A DNA stretch of 64,000 nt from an uncultured Flavobacteriales bacterium (GTDB taxonomy: Bacteria > Bacteroidota > Bacteroidia > Flavobacteriales > Crocinitomicaceae). The DNA lies in assembly GCA_946479285.1 (NCBI GenBank), contig CAMLFH010000001.1:310001-374000 (forward strand), read 5' to 3'. A program made the translations under genes and the position numbers. Shown here in pieces: positions 1 to 7,913 of this stretch. Position 1 is the stretch's first letter. Each line of letters starts with the position of its first letter. The notes under the pieces were generated by a model that was not told the origin of the DNA, did no database searches, and worked only from the letters and a program-made list of their open reading frames with translations.

Positions 1-303
1 AATACTTCTGCATGCAGCATTGGTACTACGACATACTTTTATATAAACAATAAAGTTGTAAGAAATAGTTCGGGAACGACCTGGTATTTCCTTCCTTTTT
101 CAACGGTAGCGATTGCAGATCAAAATGCCATTTGGAGTGATGCAGTTACCCAGGCAATTGCTGCTACTCCAACAGGATTTAGTCTGTCCAGTATTCATAA
201 TTTTAGAACGGCATCAGGTGGTGGACCACTTATAACCTACATCATGAAATTCGATATTACTTATATCAAATGCACTGGTGGTGGAGGTGGTGGAGAAAGT
301 TAA
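1..303 (+). CDS. C-terminal part of a small secreted protein, paralogue of the lipoprotein at 2736-3245
   Basis: The window opens inside this gene; 100 codons are readable in frame from base 1 to the TAA at 301-303. The product is not recognised. Its last 100 residues resemble the C-terminal half of the protein at 2736-3245: both have QNxIWxxAVxQA, then a HNFRT/YNFRT motif, and both end in FDxxYIKCTGG followed by a Gly-rich tail. From that paralogue I infer an exported, probably lipid-anchored protein, but the N-terminus lies outside the window. A hairpin with a T-run follows at 330-365, so this is probably the last gene of its transcript. Confidence 0.75.
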   Translation, partial: NTSACSIGTTTYFYINNKVVRNSSGTTWYFLPFSTVAIADQNAIWSDAVTQAIAATPTGFSLSSIHNFRTASGGGPLITYIMKFDITYIKCTGGGGGGES

Positions 304-329
304 ATCCTGATCTGATATCAAATGCAATG

Positions 330-365
330 CAATAGGGACACATAAAAGACGTCCCTATTGTTTTT
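330..365 (+). terminator. Intrinsic terminator after the partial gene
   Basis: A 10-bp perfect stem (330-339 with 351-360) encloses a loop of about 11 nt and is followed by a run of five T. It sits 27 bases after the stop of the partial gene and just before the stop of the convergent metalloprotease gene, so it can separate the two transcripts. Confidence 0.75.
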
Positions 366-381
366 ATTCTTGAATCCAATC

Positions 382-2583
382 TTATTCAATTACTACAAAT
401 CGCACCTGGTCTAGGTGACTGGTATCATTGCGTACATGTATTAAATATGCACCGGCTGACAAACTTTCCCGTTTGAATGAAAAGTCGCTCCCATTCATTA
501 GTGCCTGTCGTACCAGCTTGCCTGTAGGATCTAAAATTTCTATCCGTGTGTTTTGTTGCGGTATTGAAAATTGAATAGTCAACGCTTCTGAAAAAGGATT
601 GGGGAATAGTTGAATTTCCGTTTCTTTCAAGGATTCATCCAGCGAAAGATTGGTAATGCAAATGGTATCTGTGGTAAGATAATCACAGTTGAGACACACT
701 CCCCAATAACAACCATTTTGAGTCACTACCAGCGAGCTATCGTTTCCAACAGTTAACTGAACACCATCCCGAAACCAAAGATTCGTTGGACAATCATAAC
801 TTGTTCGAAGCGTTATTCCGTCAAAACTCAAGGAAACAGGAATGGCATCTCTGACAAAAAAGTGTATGGTATCGCTATTGGTTACACAGCCTATAGGATC
901 TACATTATTAGCTACCCAGACATCGTGATGCCCTGCCGGGTAATAACTGCCCAATACCGCCTGGTTGGCTGAAAACCAATTCCCATTGCGATACCACGTG
1001 TTCGTTGTCGGAAACCAATAAGAAATTGGGTACCATCTCAACACCACCAATTCACAGTCAACAGTATCAGAACCTGTTTGAAATTCCAAATCAATCCGTG
1101 GATTCACGCCTATTTTATATGCTTGACAAGAAGTGAGTATATCTCCTGATGGAGTGGTAACAGTTAACGAAATTTCAGTAGTGGTATCAATAGTGAAGGT
1201 ACTATTTTGGGTAGTAGCCCCAGTGCTCCATAAATAGCTGCTCATTCCGGGAATTCCATTCATGGTAACGGACGTCCCGATACAAGCATAAGGAATATGT
1301 TTAATTGGATCAACAGTAGTTCCCGTACTTCCGGAAATCGGATAATAGGATGTTGGCGCTACAAAAACGTAAATAGTTTGAGTCAAAGTATCCGATCCGC
1401 CATAACCGCTGACATACAATTTAACCGAATAATAGCCCGAGCTGGTAAACCGATGGACCACTTGTTGGCCAACCGTGTCAATGGTTCCATTATTATCAAA
1501 ATCCCAGGCGGAATACAAACAATTCGCACCTGTTGAGTGAAATCCGTACTTCCCGTTTCCTTTACAAAAAGAAGAATCCACCGTAAAGGATGCTACGGGA
1601 ACGGCACCTCCGGGATGCATTCCACATCCGTTTGATTGCAATAATTCAGAACGCAGAATTGTCAGCGCTCCATGCATTCTGTCAACTTGTCCTTGAGTAA
1701 ACGATAAAGGACAGGAGGTATAATCCATATAATTCGGCAATTCCGCAACATCACCCGGAAACGGGTTGAAACCCGAAGTATCACTCATTTCCGTTGAGCA
1801 GGAATTCACCTGGCAGAAATTGTAATCATTTGACATATCCGTAGGAGTGTCACATACCTTATCTCCGTCTAGCATACAGTTGAAGTTGGTACAAGCATTC
1901 GTGAATGTATGGTACAAATTCAAATAGTGGCCGACTTCATGAGCCAATAAACTAGAGATAAATAAATTATGATGTCCGACAATTCCATCTGTCTCTATCG
2001 TTCCTCCGGGAAAACTACCATAACCACCTACACCCCAGGGGTTTTGGAATGGGTCGGTAGCAATGTTTCCAACTGTCCAGACATTCAGGTATAGAAGCGG
2101 GTTCCACCTATTTTGGGTCTTAAATGTCCAATCCTGGACATAATCGTAATAATTGAGGGTCAGAATCGATGAATAATCATGGGTAATTCCGGTTGTTGGA
2201 TTTCCCCATGGGTCAATGGATGCCAAACAGAATTGAATGTCTACAGGATGCCCGGTCGCGTCAAAAAATTGTCCCGAATTCTGAAAACGCTGATTGAGTT
2301 CATTGACTGCCTGAATCACGGTTGCATCGGAAATATTTTCCGGTCCGTTTTGATGCATAATATGAAAGACTATCGGAATCGTATGAATAGTTTTTTCATG
2401 ATAGTTTGCAGAGTCGGAACTCAGGAACTGGTACAAGCGCTGGTTGTTTTGATCTTGCTTTTGAGCATATTCCGGAAAATGCTGCTGTAAATAATCCTGT
2501 AGTTGATCCGTTCCGCAATTTCCTGATTGAGCAAGAGTGCTTTGTATTGTAAGTAGTGTAAAAAGTAGTATTAGTGTTTTCAT
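382..2583 (-). CDS. Secreted M43-family (pappalysin-like) zinc metalloprotease with PKD domain and T9SS type A sorting domain
   Basis: Probable extracellular zinc endopeptidase. I place the start at the ATG at 2583 (733 aa): it gives a clean signal peptide (MKTLILLFTLLT, cut near AQS) and has an A/G-rich site upstream, whereas the 25 in-frame codons before it are not signal-like. The zinc motif HEVGHYLNLYH is at about residues 215-225, followed by the Cys-rich DGDKVCDTP stretch typical of M43B peptidases. A PKD-type domain (about residues 330-410; WDFDNNGT, then HRFTSSGYYSVKL) follows. The last 80 residues form a T9SS type A domain: LFPNPF, LDPTGKLVRQ, LSAGAYLIHV. It lies between two paralogous small lipoprotein genes. 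Family call firm; substrate unknown. Confidence 0.9.
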   Translation of the reverse strand: MKTLILLFTLLTIQSTLAQSGNCGTDQLQDYLQQHFPEYAQKQDQNNQRLYQFLSSDSANYHEKTIHTIPIVFHIMHQNGPENISDATVIQAVNELNQRFQNSGQFFDATGHPVDIQFCLASIDPWGNPTTGITHDYSSILTLNYYDYVQDWTFKTQNRWNPLLYLNVWTVGNIATDPFQNPWGVGGYGSFPGGTIETDGIVGHHNLFISSLLAHEVGHYLNLYHTFTNACTNFNCMLDGDKVCDTPTDMSNDYNFCQVNSCSTEMSDTSGFNPFPGDVAELPNYMDYTSCPLSFTQGQVDRMHGALTILRSELLQSNGCGMHPGGAVPVASFTVDSSFCKGNGKYGFHSTGANCLYSAWDFDNNGTIDTVGQQVVHRFTSSGYYSVKLYVSGYGGSDTLTQTIYVFVAPTSYYPISGSTGTTVDPIKHIPYACIGTSVTMNGIPGMSSYLWSTGATTQNSTFTIDTTTEISLTVTTPSGDILTSCQAYKIGVNPRIDLEFQTGSDTVDCELVVLRWYPISYWFPTTNTWYRNGNWFSANQAVLGSYYPAGHHDVWVANNVDPIGCVTNSDTIHFFVRDAIPVSLSFDGITLRTSYDCPTNLWFRDGVQLTVGNDSSLVVTQNGCYWGVCLNCDYLTTDTICITNLSLDESLKETEIQLFPNPFSEALTIQFSIPQQNTRIEILDPTGKLVRQALMNGSDFSFKRESLSAGAYLIHVRNDTSHLDQVRFVVIE

Positions 2584-2735
2584 AGTTCTTTCGGTTTCAG
2601 GATTTAGACTCGAAACAAGAATGAGCAGTTGCATCTGCAAAAAACATTCCTGTGCCAAAAACTGATCCTATGGTAGTAAATGACCCATTCGAATACCCTA
2701 ATTTTCGTTTAGTTATTCACTTTTAAAATTTAACT

Positions 2736-3245
2736 ATGAAAAGAATCATTTTTTTATCAGCTGTTATCAGTTTCGGGTTTTTATCCTGCCAAAAGCAAGA
2801 AGTAAAACCATCAAGTTCTTCGAAACCTGTTAAAAATTCGGAGAATGTAGCAAAAAGTTTAAATTGTGCTCCCTGGCGAGATGCTGCGGATCCTGCCGCC
2901 GCTGCAATAGATTTGAATGAGGTGGGAGTTTGTAATACCTCACTTTGCAATGGGAGTTATGATACTTATCCTTATCCCGGGATATTTACCGTAATGAATA
3001 GTACAGGTACAGCACCTTTGTATTTTTCTTATTTATCACCACCGGCTGTAACGATTGCAACTCAAAATTATATTTGGGGAAATGCCGTGAGTCAGGCAGC
3101 AGCAGCAGTACCTGCAGGATATTCCGTATCTCAACTATACAATTTCAGAACGGAAGTAGTTTCAGGAGGAATGGTCGCTAAAATCGTTATTAAATTTGAT
3201 GCTTCATATATTAAATGCACCGGAGGAGGAGGAGAGGGAAATTAA
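2736..3245 (+). CDS. Small lipoprotein of unknown function (paralogue of the gene at 1-303)
   Basis: 169 aa, not assigned to a known family. The N-terminus is a lipoprotein signal (MKRIIFLSAVISFGFLSC, lipobox FLSC) followed by a low-complexity Lys/Ser linker. The body contains CAPWRDAADPAAAAIDL, a YNFRT motif and the terminal YIKCTGGGGEGN, shared with the partial gene at the window start. It is transcribed away from the metalloprotease (152-bp gap from the protease start) and ends at a strong hairpin. A cell-surface or periplasmic location is inferred from the lipobox; the function is unknown. Confidence 0.8.
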   Translation: MKRIIFLSAVISFGFLSCQKQEVKPSSSSKPVKNSENVAKSLNCAPWRDAADPAAAAIDLNEVGVCNTSLCNGSYDTYPYPGIFTVMNSTGTAPLYFSYLSPPAVTIATQNYIWGNAVSQAAAAVPAGYSVSQLYNFRTEVVSGGMVAKIVIKFDASYIKCTGGGGEGN

Positions 3246-3263
3246 AATCCATCAAATCAACAA

Positions 3264-3290
3264 AAAGGCTCTCCGTTTTGGAGAGCCTTT
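3264..3290. terminator. Intrinsic terminator between convergent genes
   Basis: An 11-bp perfect stem (3264-3274 with 3280-3290), loop GTTTT, with A-run on the left and T-run on the right. It lies 19 bases after the stop of the lipoprotein gene and before the convergent DUF4395 gene, and can work in both directions. Confidence 0.8.
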
Positions 3291-3320
3291 GCGCTAACTA
3301 ATTTATAACCTAACTGCCGC

Positions 3321-3773
3321 TCAAAACGAATTGAACCAACGAAATCGTGCCAGCTGCTGATATACCATACAGCCCACACAAATGCCAAAAAAAGATTCCA
3401 AACTTGCAAAAAGGAGCAAAAATCCTCCTAATATGTTTGCGGATAGTAAAAATTCAAGGAACAATAAAAGCGAAAAAAGTCCGACAACAAAAAAACCAAC
3501 GGCAGCTGCAAATTTCTTCGGGGCCTCGTTTGTGGCTTTGTAGCCCAGCTGAAAGTGCGTGACCGTTTTTTGAGCAATGTATTTCAACGGAGAAATTTGA
3601 CCAAAACCAAATGCACGCAATCCGAAATCAGCGGCCAATAAAACAGCAATGTGCCAACTTTGGAAATACAAAGCAGCAGCACCGATAAAAATAACCTGCA
3701 TAGCTACCAGCCGAATAACAATCTCATTGACCTGTTTGTCATTCACCGGACAACTTAAACCTACTTTTTCCAT
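3321..3773 (-). CDS. DUF4395 family membrane protein
   Basis: 150 aa from the ATG at 3773; an alternative TTG lies one codon upstream. It resembles DUF4395 membrane proteins: an N-terminal CPVN motif (LSCPVNDKQVNE), four probable membrane helices (about residues 22-40, 43-60, 90-110, 113-135) and a C-terminal GICVGC cysteine pair. The start ATG overlaps the TGA of the peroxiredoxin gene (TGATG), so the two are translationally coupled. The conserved cysteines and the peroxiredoxin neighbour suggest a redox role in the membrane, which is inference; no biochemical function is established for the family as far as I know. Confidence 0.8.
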   Translation of the reverse strand: MEKVGLSCPVNDKQVNEIVIRLVAMQVIFIGAAALYFQSWHIAVLLAADFGLRAFGFGQISPLKYIAQKTVTHFQLGYKATNEAPKKFAAAVGFFVVGLFSLLLFLEFLLSANILGGFLLLFASLESFFGICVGCMVYQQLARFRWFNSF

Positions 3774-4408
3774 CAAATATTTGGTTGCGGAGTAAGACGT
3801 AAATACGGTTTCACTTCTTTAAATCCTTTCGGGAATTTTGCAGGAATATCTTCTGTTTTGATAGCCGGAACAACTACCACATCTTCCCCGTGTTTCCAAT
3901 CGGCTGGTGTTGCAACACTGTAGTTTGCCGTTAATTGCAAGGAATCAAGGACACGCAGGATTTCCTGGAAATTTCTGCCTGTTGAAGCCGGATAAGTGAT
4001 AATCAATTTGATCGTTTTATCAGGAGCAATAATGAACAGCGAACGAACCGTCAATGTTGCAGATGCATTCGGATGGATCATGTCGTATAATTCAGCAATT
4101 TTCCGGTCTTCATCTGCGATGATCGGAAAGTTTACCTGGGTTTGTTGTGTCTCATTGATGTCTTTAATCCATTCGTGATGAGAATCCACACCATCCACAG
4201 AAAGTGCAAGGACTTTAGTGTTTCTCGCAATAAACTCATTCGTAAGTTTTGCTGTCTGACCCAACTCGGTAGTACAAACGGGCGTGAAATCTGCCGGATG
4301 AGAGAATAAAATTCCCCAGGAATCTCCTAGGAATTGGTGAAGATCAATCTCTCCGATGCTCGTTTTTGCTGTGAAGTTTGGTGCTGTGTCGCCGAGTCTT
4401 AATGCCAT
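3773..4408 (-). CDS. 1-Cys peroxiredoxin (Prx6/AhpC-TSA family)
   Basis: 211 aa thiol peroxidase reducing H2O2 or organic hydroperoxides in the cytoplasm. The active-site motif FTPVCTTELG carries the peroxidatic cysteine at residue 45, and no other cysteine is present, which defines the 1-Cys subtype. The long C-terminal dimerisation region (ATPADWKHGEDVVVVPA, then FPKGF) is characteristic of Prx6-type enzymes, and the length is normal. It is the first gene of a two-gene unit with the DUF4395 membrane protein, read from a TATATTTG promoter box at 4461-4468. Confidence 0.93.
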   Translation of the reverse strand: MALRLGDTAPNFTAKTSIGEIDLHQFLGDSWGILFSHPADFTPVCTTELGQTAKLTNEFIARNTKVLALSVDGVDSHHEWIKDINETQQTQVNFPIIADEDRKIAELYDMIHPNASATLTVRSLFIIAPDKTIKLIITYPASTGRNFQEILRVLDSLQLTANYSVATPADWKHGEDVVVVPAIKTEDIPAKFPKGFKEVKPYLRLTPQPNI

Positions 4409-4460
4409 GATGTTTTATTTTAATTTATAATAATATGTATAATCTATAGAATAAGTAGGA

Positions 4461-4468
4461 CAAATATA
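4461..4468 (-). promoter_or_regulatory. Predicted Bacteroidota -7 promoter box for the peroxiredoxin gene
   Basis: On the minus strand the sequence reads TATATTTG, an exact match to the Bacteroidota -7 form TAnnTTTG, 52 bases upstream of the peroxiredoxin ATG. A TTG lies further upstream at a slightly short spacing of about 16 bases. Confidence 0.5.
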
Positions 4469-4532
4469 ATTCGAAATAGTGAACCAAAAACGCAATCACT
4501 GAAAATTTTAACAGTCGCTATTCAAATATGCT

Positions 4533-4540
4533 TAACTTTG
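4533..4540 (+). promoter_or_regulatory. Predicted -7 promoter box that decides the start of the LETM1-related gene
   Basis: TAACTTTG matches the Bacteroidota -7 form TAnnTTTG exactly. It lies inside the first codons of the longest reading (ATG at 4528) and ends 5 bases before the ATG at 4546. If it is the promoter, the longer start would not be transcribed and the message would begin at or near the second ATG. Confidence 0.45.
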
Positions 4541-4545
4541 GTACC

Positions 4546-5796
4546 ATGTTCGCTCCCGGTTCGAAAGGATGGATTGCCAAATACTTGCAGCTGATAGAAT
4601 CAGGTGAATTGTCTGTTGACCTGAAAAAACCGGCTGATCTCACCCGGGCAGAATTCAATCATTACACCCTTTCTCAAACCGGAATTATCTTTGGTTATCC
4701 TTCCAAGTTGTTGTTCGGGAAAAACCTCGACACCTCCAAATGGACGCACGATGAGCAATTGACTGTTCTTCTTTTTGAATCCTTGTTGTTTACGCACATC
4801 AATATCCAGGGAAAGACGAAGTTGAAATCAGAAGAGTTTTTGAATGATCTGAACATTTTCTATAAAAAACACCGCGTTCAATCGCTTAGTTCTGTTCTCA
4901 CATTCTTCCTGAAGGAAAGTGCTTCGGAGAAAATTGAGCGGATTTTAGACAAGCGCATAGATGTTCCCAAAAACTTAACGAGTACCAAATCGTGGATGAG
5001 TTATTTCAACAATTCATTCATCTATCTGGACGTTATTTTGTTTGAGGATTTCTTGAAGAACAAACGCAAACAAACACTGGACTACCAGAAATTGGCTTTG
5101 CTGGCACTCGGAATTATTTCTATTTCAGCTTATTCCGATGGAGAGATCCAGGAACACGAGAAAAACCTGTTCCAAACCTTTTTGCTTTCTGCAGACCTGG
5201 ATTCTGATGAAAAGGAGCTGGCCAAATTGCGTTTTAAGGAAGGGATTTCGCTGAATGAACTGACTTGCGACCTGGTAGATTCCTGGAATTTTAAGCGGTA
5301 TTTGCTCGATCTATCCGTTTTGACCATGCACATGAACCAGAATTCGCGGGAAAATGACATCGAAACCTTAATTACCTTAAAGAAATGGATGTCGTGCTCC
5401 GAAAAGGATTTGGATGAAGCAATTTATTGTACCGATCAGTTTTTGCTGGAGAATAATCAAAAAGTCTCTTACCTGAACGATTCGAATTCTATGGAACAAA
5501 TGATGGACAGTGTTTCCAAACGCTGGATTAAGATTTTGGGAAGGAATAAGGATAAAATGGCTCAGGAAATCAAGCAAAGCAAGGAGTTGGTATTTCTGAT
5601 CCGGAAATCAGCTTCTGAAGAACTTTCAAAAGAGGAAAAGGAAAAAGTGAAAACCCAGTTTTTGGACATTGTGAAAACGATGCCGGCTTTGGCTATTTTT
5701 TTGTTGCCCGGAGGAGCATTGTTATTGCCGATCGTTTTAAAGATCATTCCTAACCTGGTACCATCCGCATTTAAAGATAACGAATTGGAGGAATGA
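4546..5796 (+). CDS. LETM1-related protein with TerB-like region
   Basis: 416 aa from the ATG at 4546 (422 aa if started at 4528; the shorter form is chosen because of the promoter box at 4533-4540). The C-terminal 60 residues resemble the LETM1 segment: FLDIVKTMPALAIFLLPGG, then LLPIVLKIIPNLVPSAF. The middle (about residues 182-285; ISISAYSDGEIQEHEKN) looks like a TerB-type acidic helical domain. Bacteroidota proteins of this kind are annotated as LETM1-related and associated with biofilm. There is a single hydrophobic stretch, near the C-terminus. The stop overlaps the ATG of the acyltransferase gene (ATGA), so they are coupled. Molecular function unknown. Confidence 0.7.
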   Translation: MFAPGSKGWIAKYLQLIESGELSVDLKKPADLTRAEFNHYTLSQTGIIFGYPSKLLFGKNLDTSKWTHDEQLTVLLFESLLFTHINIQGKTKLKSEEFLNDLNIFYKKHRVQSLSSVLTFFLKESASEKIERILDKRIDVPKNLTSTKSWMSYFNNSFIYLDVILFEDFLKNKRKQTLDYQKLALLALGIISISAYSDGEIQEHEKNLFQTFLLSADLDSDEKELAKLRFKEGISLNELTCDLVDSWNFKRYLLDLSVLTMHMNQNSRENDIETLITLKKWMSCSEKDLDEAIYCTDQFLLENNQKVSYLNDSNSMEQMMDSVSKRWIKILGRNKDKMAQEIKQSKELVFLIRKSASEELSKEEKEKVKTQFLDIVKTMPALAIFLLPGGALLLPIVLKIIPNLVPSAFKDNELEE

Positions 5797-6941
5797 AGGA
5801 TTACAAGAAGATTTCTCATTTCAAAGGATTGAATACACTGCGCTTCTTAGCAGCGTTTTTGGTAGTCTTGCATCACGCCGAATCATTGCGAAAAGATCAC
5901 GGATTAAAGCATCATTTAAGAGATTACGGTTTGTTTCAGAACGGTGCAAATGCGGTAAGTTTCTTCTTCGTATTGAGCGGTTTCCTGATTACTTATCTCT
6001 TACTCAAGGAACGCGAAGCAAAAAAGGATATTTCTGTCAAGCAATTTTACATCAAACGTATTTTCCGGATTTGGCCTTTATATTTTTTGATGGTCATTAT
6101 CGGTGCAATCATTCAGCCGTATTTCATTGAGTGGTTCCATATTCCCTATGAAATGCCCTATACCATTGGCGAAACCTGGTATTATTTTGTCTTCTTCGTT
6201 CCCGGAATGGTGAATTATTTCTTCGGGAGTAATTTATTGGAACCGCTTTGGTCGATTGGAGTGGAGGAAGTTTTCTACCTCATCTGGGCACCGCTTTTCA
6301 AGTGGTTCAAGAAACACGTTCTGACGTTGCTTTTGTCAGTAATAGCGTTCAAATTGGTCCTGATCAGTGTCAACACTTTTTGGTCGCTGCCCGGAGTTTT
6401 AAGTTACTTAATCCGAATCCATCAATTCGAAGCCATGGCAATTGGAGGATTAGGCGCGTATTTGGTTTACCATTTTGGGAAACAGATCAATGCATCCTGG
6501 ATTTACAGCATTCCGGCACAAATTATTTTGTATTCGCTCATTTTGGTTTTCATTGTTTTCGGAGCAAATATTCAGTCACAAATCTGGTATTTCTTCTTCG
6601 AAAATTCGATCGTTTCCGCAATTGTTCCCAATGCTCTCTTCCTGTATTTGATCATCGGAGTTTCGGTGGTCGACAAGAACTTATTTACGCTTGAAAATCG
6701 GGTGTTTTCCTACCTCGGAGAAATCTCTTACGGAATTTACATGTTCCATTTATTGATTCTTTCCCAAATTATCGAATTGCTGAAAGGGTTCGTAGCCGGT
6801 TCAGGAATGTTCCTGGAAACGCTGTTCTACTACGGAGTTTCCTTTGCGCTGATCTTAGGGGTTTGTGTACTTTCGAAACGAACTTTGGAGGCTTACTTTG
6901 AACGGAAGAAACAGAAGGTATTACTTAGAATGAACCGCTAG
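5793..6941 (+). CDS. Acyltransferase 3 family membrane protein (OafA/YrhL-like)
   Basis: 382 aa polytopic membrane protein with about ten helices. Family signatures are present: LRFLAAFLVVLHHAE near residue 20 with the conserved histidine pair, the FYIKRIFRIWPLY segment (RxxR motif) near residue 88, and SIGVEEVFYLIWAP near residue 155. Such enzymes move acyl groups, often acetyl, onto cell-envelope sugars. Translation is coupled to the LETM1-related gene by an ATGA overlap. A 24-bp perfect palindrome begins within its stop codon. The acceptor glycan is unknown; nearby glycosyltransferase, FkbM, flippase and galE genes are consistent with envelope glycan work. Confidence 0.9.
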   Translation: MKDYKKISHFKGLNTLRFLAAFLVVLHHAESLRKDHGLKHHLRDYGLFQNGANAVSFFFVLSGFLITYLLLKEREAKKDISVKQFYIKRIFRIWPLYFLMVIIGAIIQPYFIEWFHIPYEMPYTIGETWYYFVFFVPGMVNYFFGSNLLEPLWSIGVEEVFYLIWAPLFKWFKKHVLTLLLSVIAFKLVLISVNTFWSLPGVLSYLIRIHQFEAMAIGGLGAYLVYHFGKQINASWIYSIPAQIILYSLILVFIVFGANIQSQIWYFFFENSIVSAIVPNALFLYLIIGVSVVDKNLFTLENRVFSYLGEISYGIYMFHLLILSQIIELLKGFVAGSGMFLETLFYYGVSFALILGVCVLSKRTLEAYFERKKQKVLLRMNR

Positions 6942-6963
6942 GTACGCGATTAATCGCGTACCT
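6940..6963. terminator. Perfect 24-bp palindrome, probable bidirectional terminator
   Basis: The sequence from 6940 to 6963 equals its own reverse complement (centre ATTAAT with GGTACGCG / CGCGTACC arms). It overlaps the acyltransferase stop codon and lies 14 bases from the end of the convergent GH114-like gene. There is no T-run, so a terminator role rests on position and the stable stem. Confidence 0.55.
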
Positions 6964-6976
6964 GCATATCCTAGGT

Positions 6977-7913
6977 CTAATCTTTGTGATAGAGAAAGTA
7001 AAACCCTTCCACATTATCCAGGTACGCTCCGTCGAAACCTGCATTCAGTAGTTTTTTGGTATACGAATCATCGTTTCCATAAATGATCTCCTGCCATTCG
7101 TCTTTCCAGAATTTCACCCAAATTTCATCTTTGTAGCCGTCGTATTTTTTCTTCAGCCAAAGCGGATGTTTCAGTCCCCAGGTTTTCTTCCAGTAATAGC
7201 GGTACTTTTCAGCAGAACCAATATTCATATACGAAATCACCAAACGTTGTCCGCCGTTTGCTTTCGTCTTGAGACTCGTAACATCTGCAGCGGTTAATAA
7301 TTCATCTCCGAAAAATGCATCAATGATTACCACATCGAAATTCGTTTGCTGAATGGCAGAAAGAAAAGATCCTTTGTCCGAATAATTATCGGTGCTGATC
7401 AAATACAAATAGTTTTGCGCCTGTGCTAAGGTCTGAATGTTATTAGTGTTTTCGTGGTGAACAATTCCCGGAATTGTTTTGTAATCGTAATTGGAATTCG
7501 TTCTTGGAAAAGCAATAAACTGCTCTGAGTCGGCAGCCTGGAAAGAAGCGCTTGCATCGTCATTCGGTAAATAATCGGCAACCATGATTTTTAGTGACGC
7601 ATTGACTTTTCGCAGCATTCCCAACCGGTAATCATCCGGGGAATAAGAATCACCGTTGTAAAAAAGTTCTTCCACGCCATATCCGTCGATTGCCTGGATT
7701 AAATCGGGTCTCAGTGCTTTTTCCGGATCCGTATCTTCAAAGAGAATTTCTTCTCCGTTGTGGGATCAGGATGAAATCCGGGTCTTGTGCACGGGCATAA
7801 TTGCTGATCGAAATGATGAAATCCTGCATTTTGATCCCGGCTTTTACGGTTTTCTTCTCTTTGCAGGCGAATCCACAGCAAGCAATCAGGGCAAATAAAA
7901 GTCCTTTTCTCAT
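6977..7913 (-). pseudogene. GH114-like (endo-alpha-1,4-polygalactosaminidase type) lipoprotein gene, broken by a frameshift
   Basis: Two abutting reading frames make up one gene. The 5' part (ATG at 7913, MRKGLLFALIACCGFACKEK, lipobox GFAC) reads to IPQ and then runs off frame into RRRNSL and a stop near 7737. The 3' part, in another frame, continues without interruption: NGEEILFEDTDPEKALRPDL, then the TIM-barrel body with VVIIDAFFGDE, VISYMNIGSAEKYR and DGAYLDNVEGF. The joined reading (IPQ + NGEE) restores the motif expected of TM1410/GH114-like proteins. The span is 937 nt, one more than a multiple of three, consistent with a 2-base loss or 1-base gain near 7757-7761. The start overlaps the glycosyltransferase stop (ATGA). 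It could be a real mutation or a sequence error. Confidence 0.78.

Noticed and set aside
4528..4545. ATG at 4528 as the start of the LETM1-related gene
   Set aside because: A consensus -7 box lies within the first codons, so the downstream ATG at 4546 is preferred; not proven.
6248..6694. 148-codon open frame inside the acyltransferase gene in another frame
   Set aside because: Shadow of a complete, conserved membrane protein gene; no ribosome site or domain.
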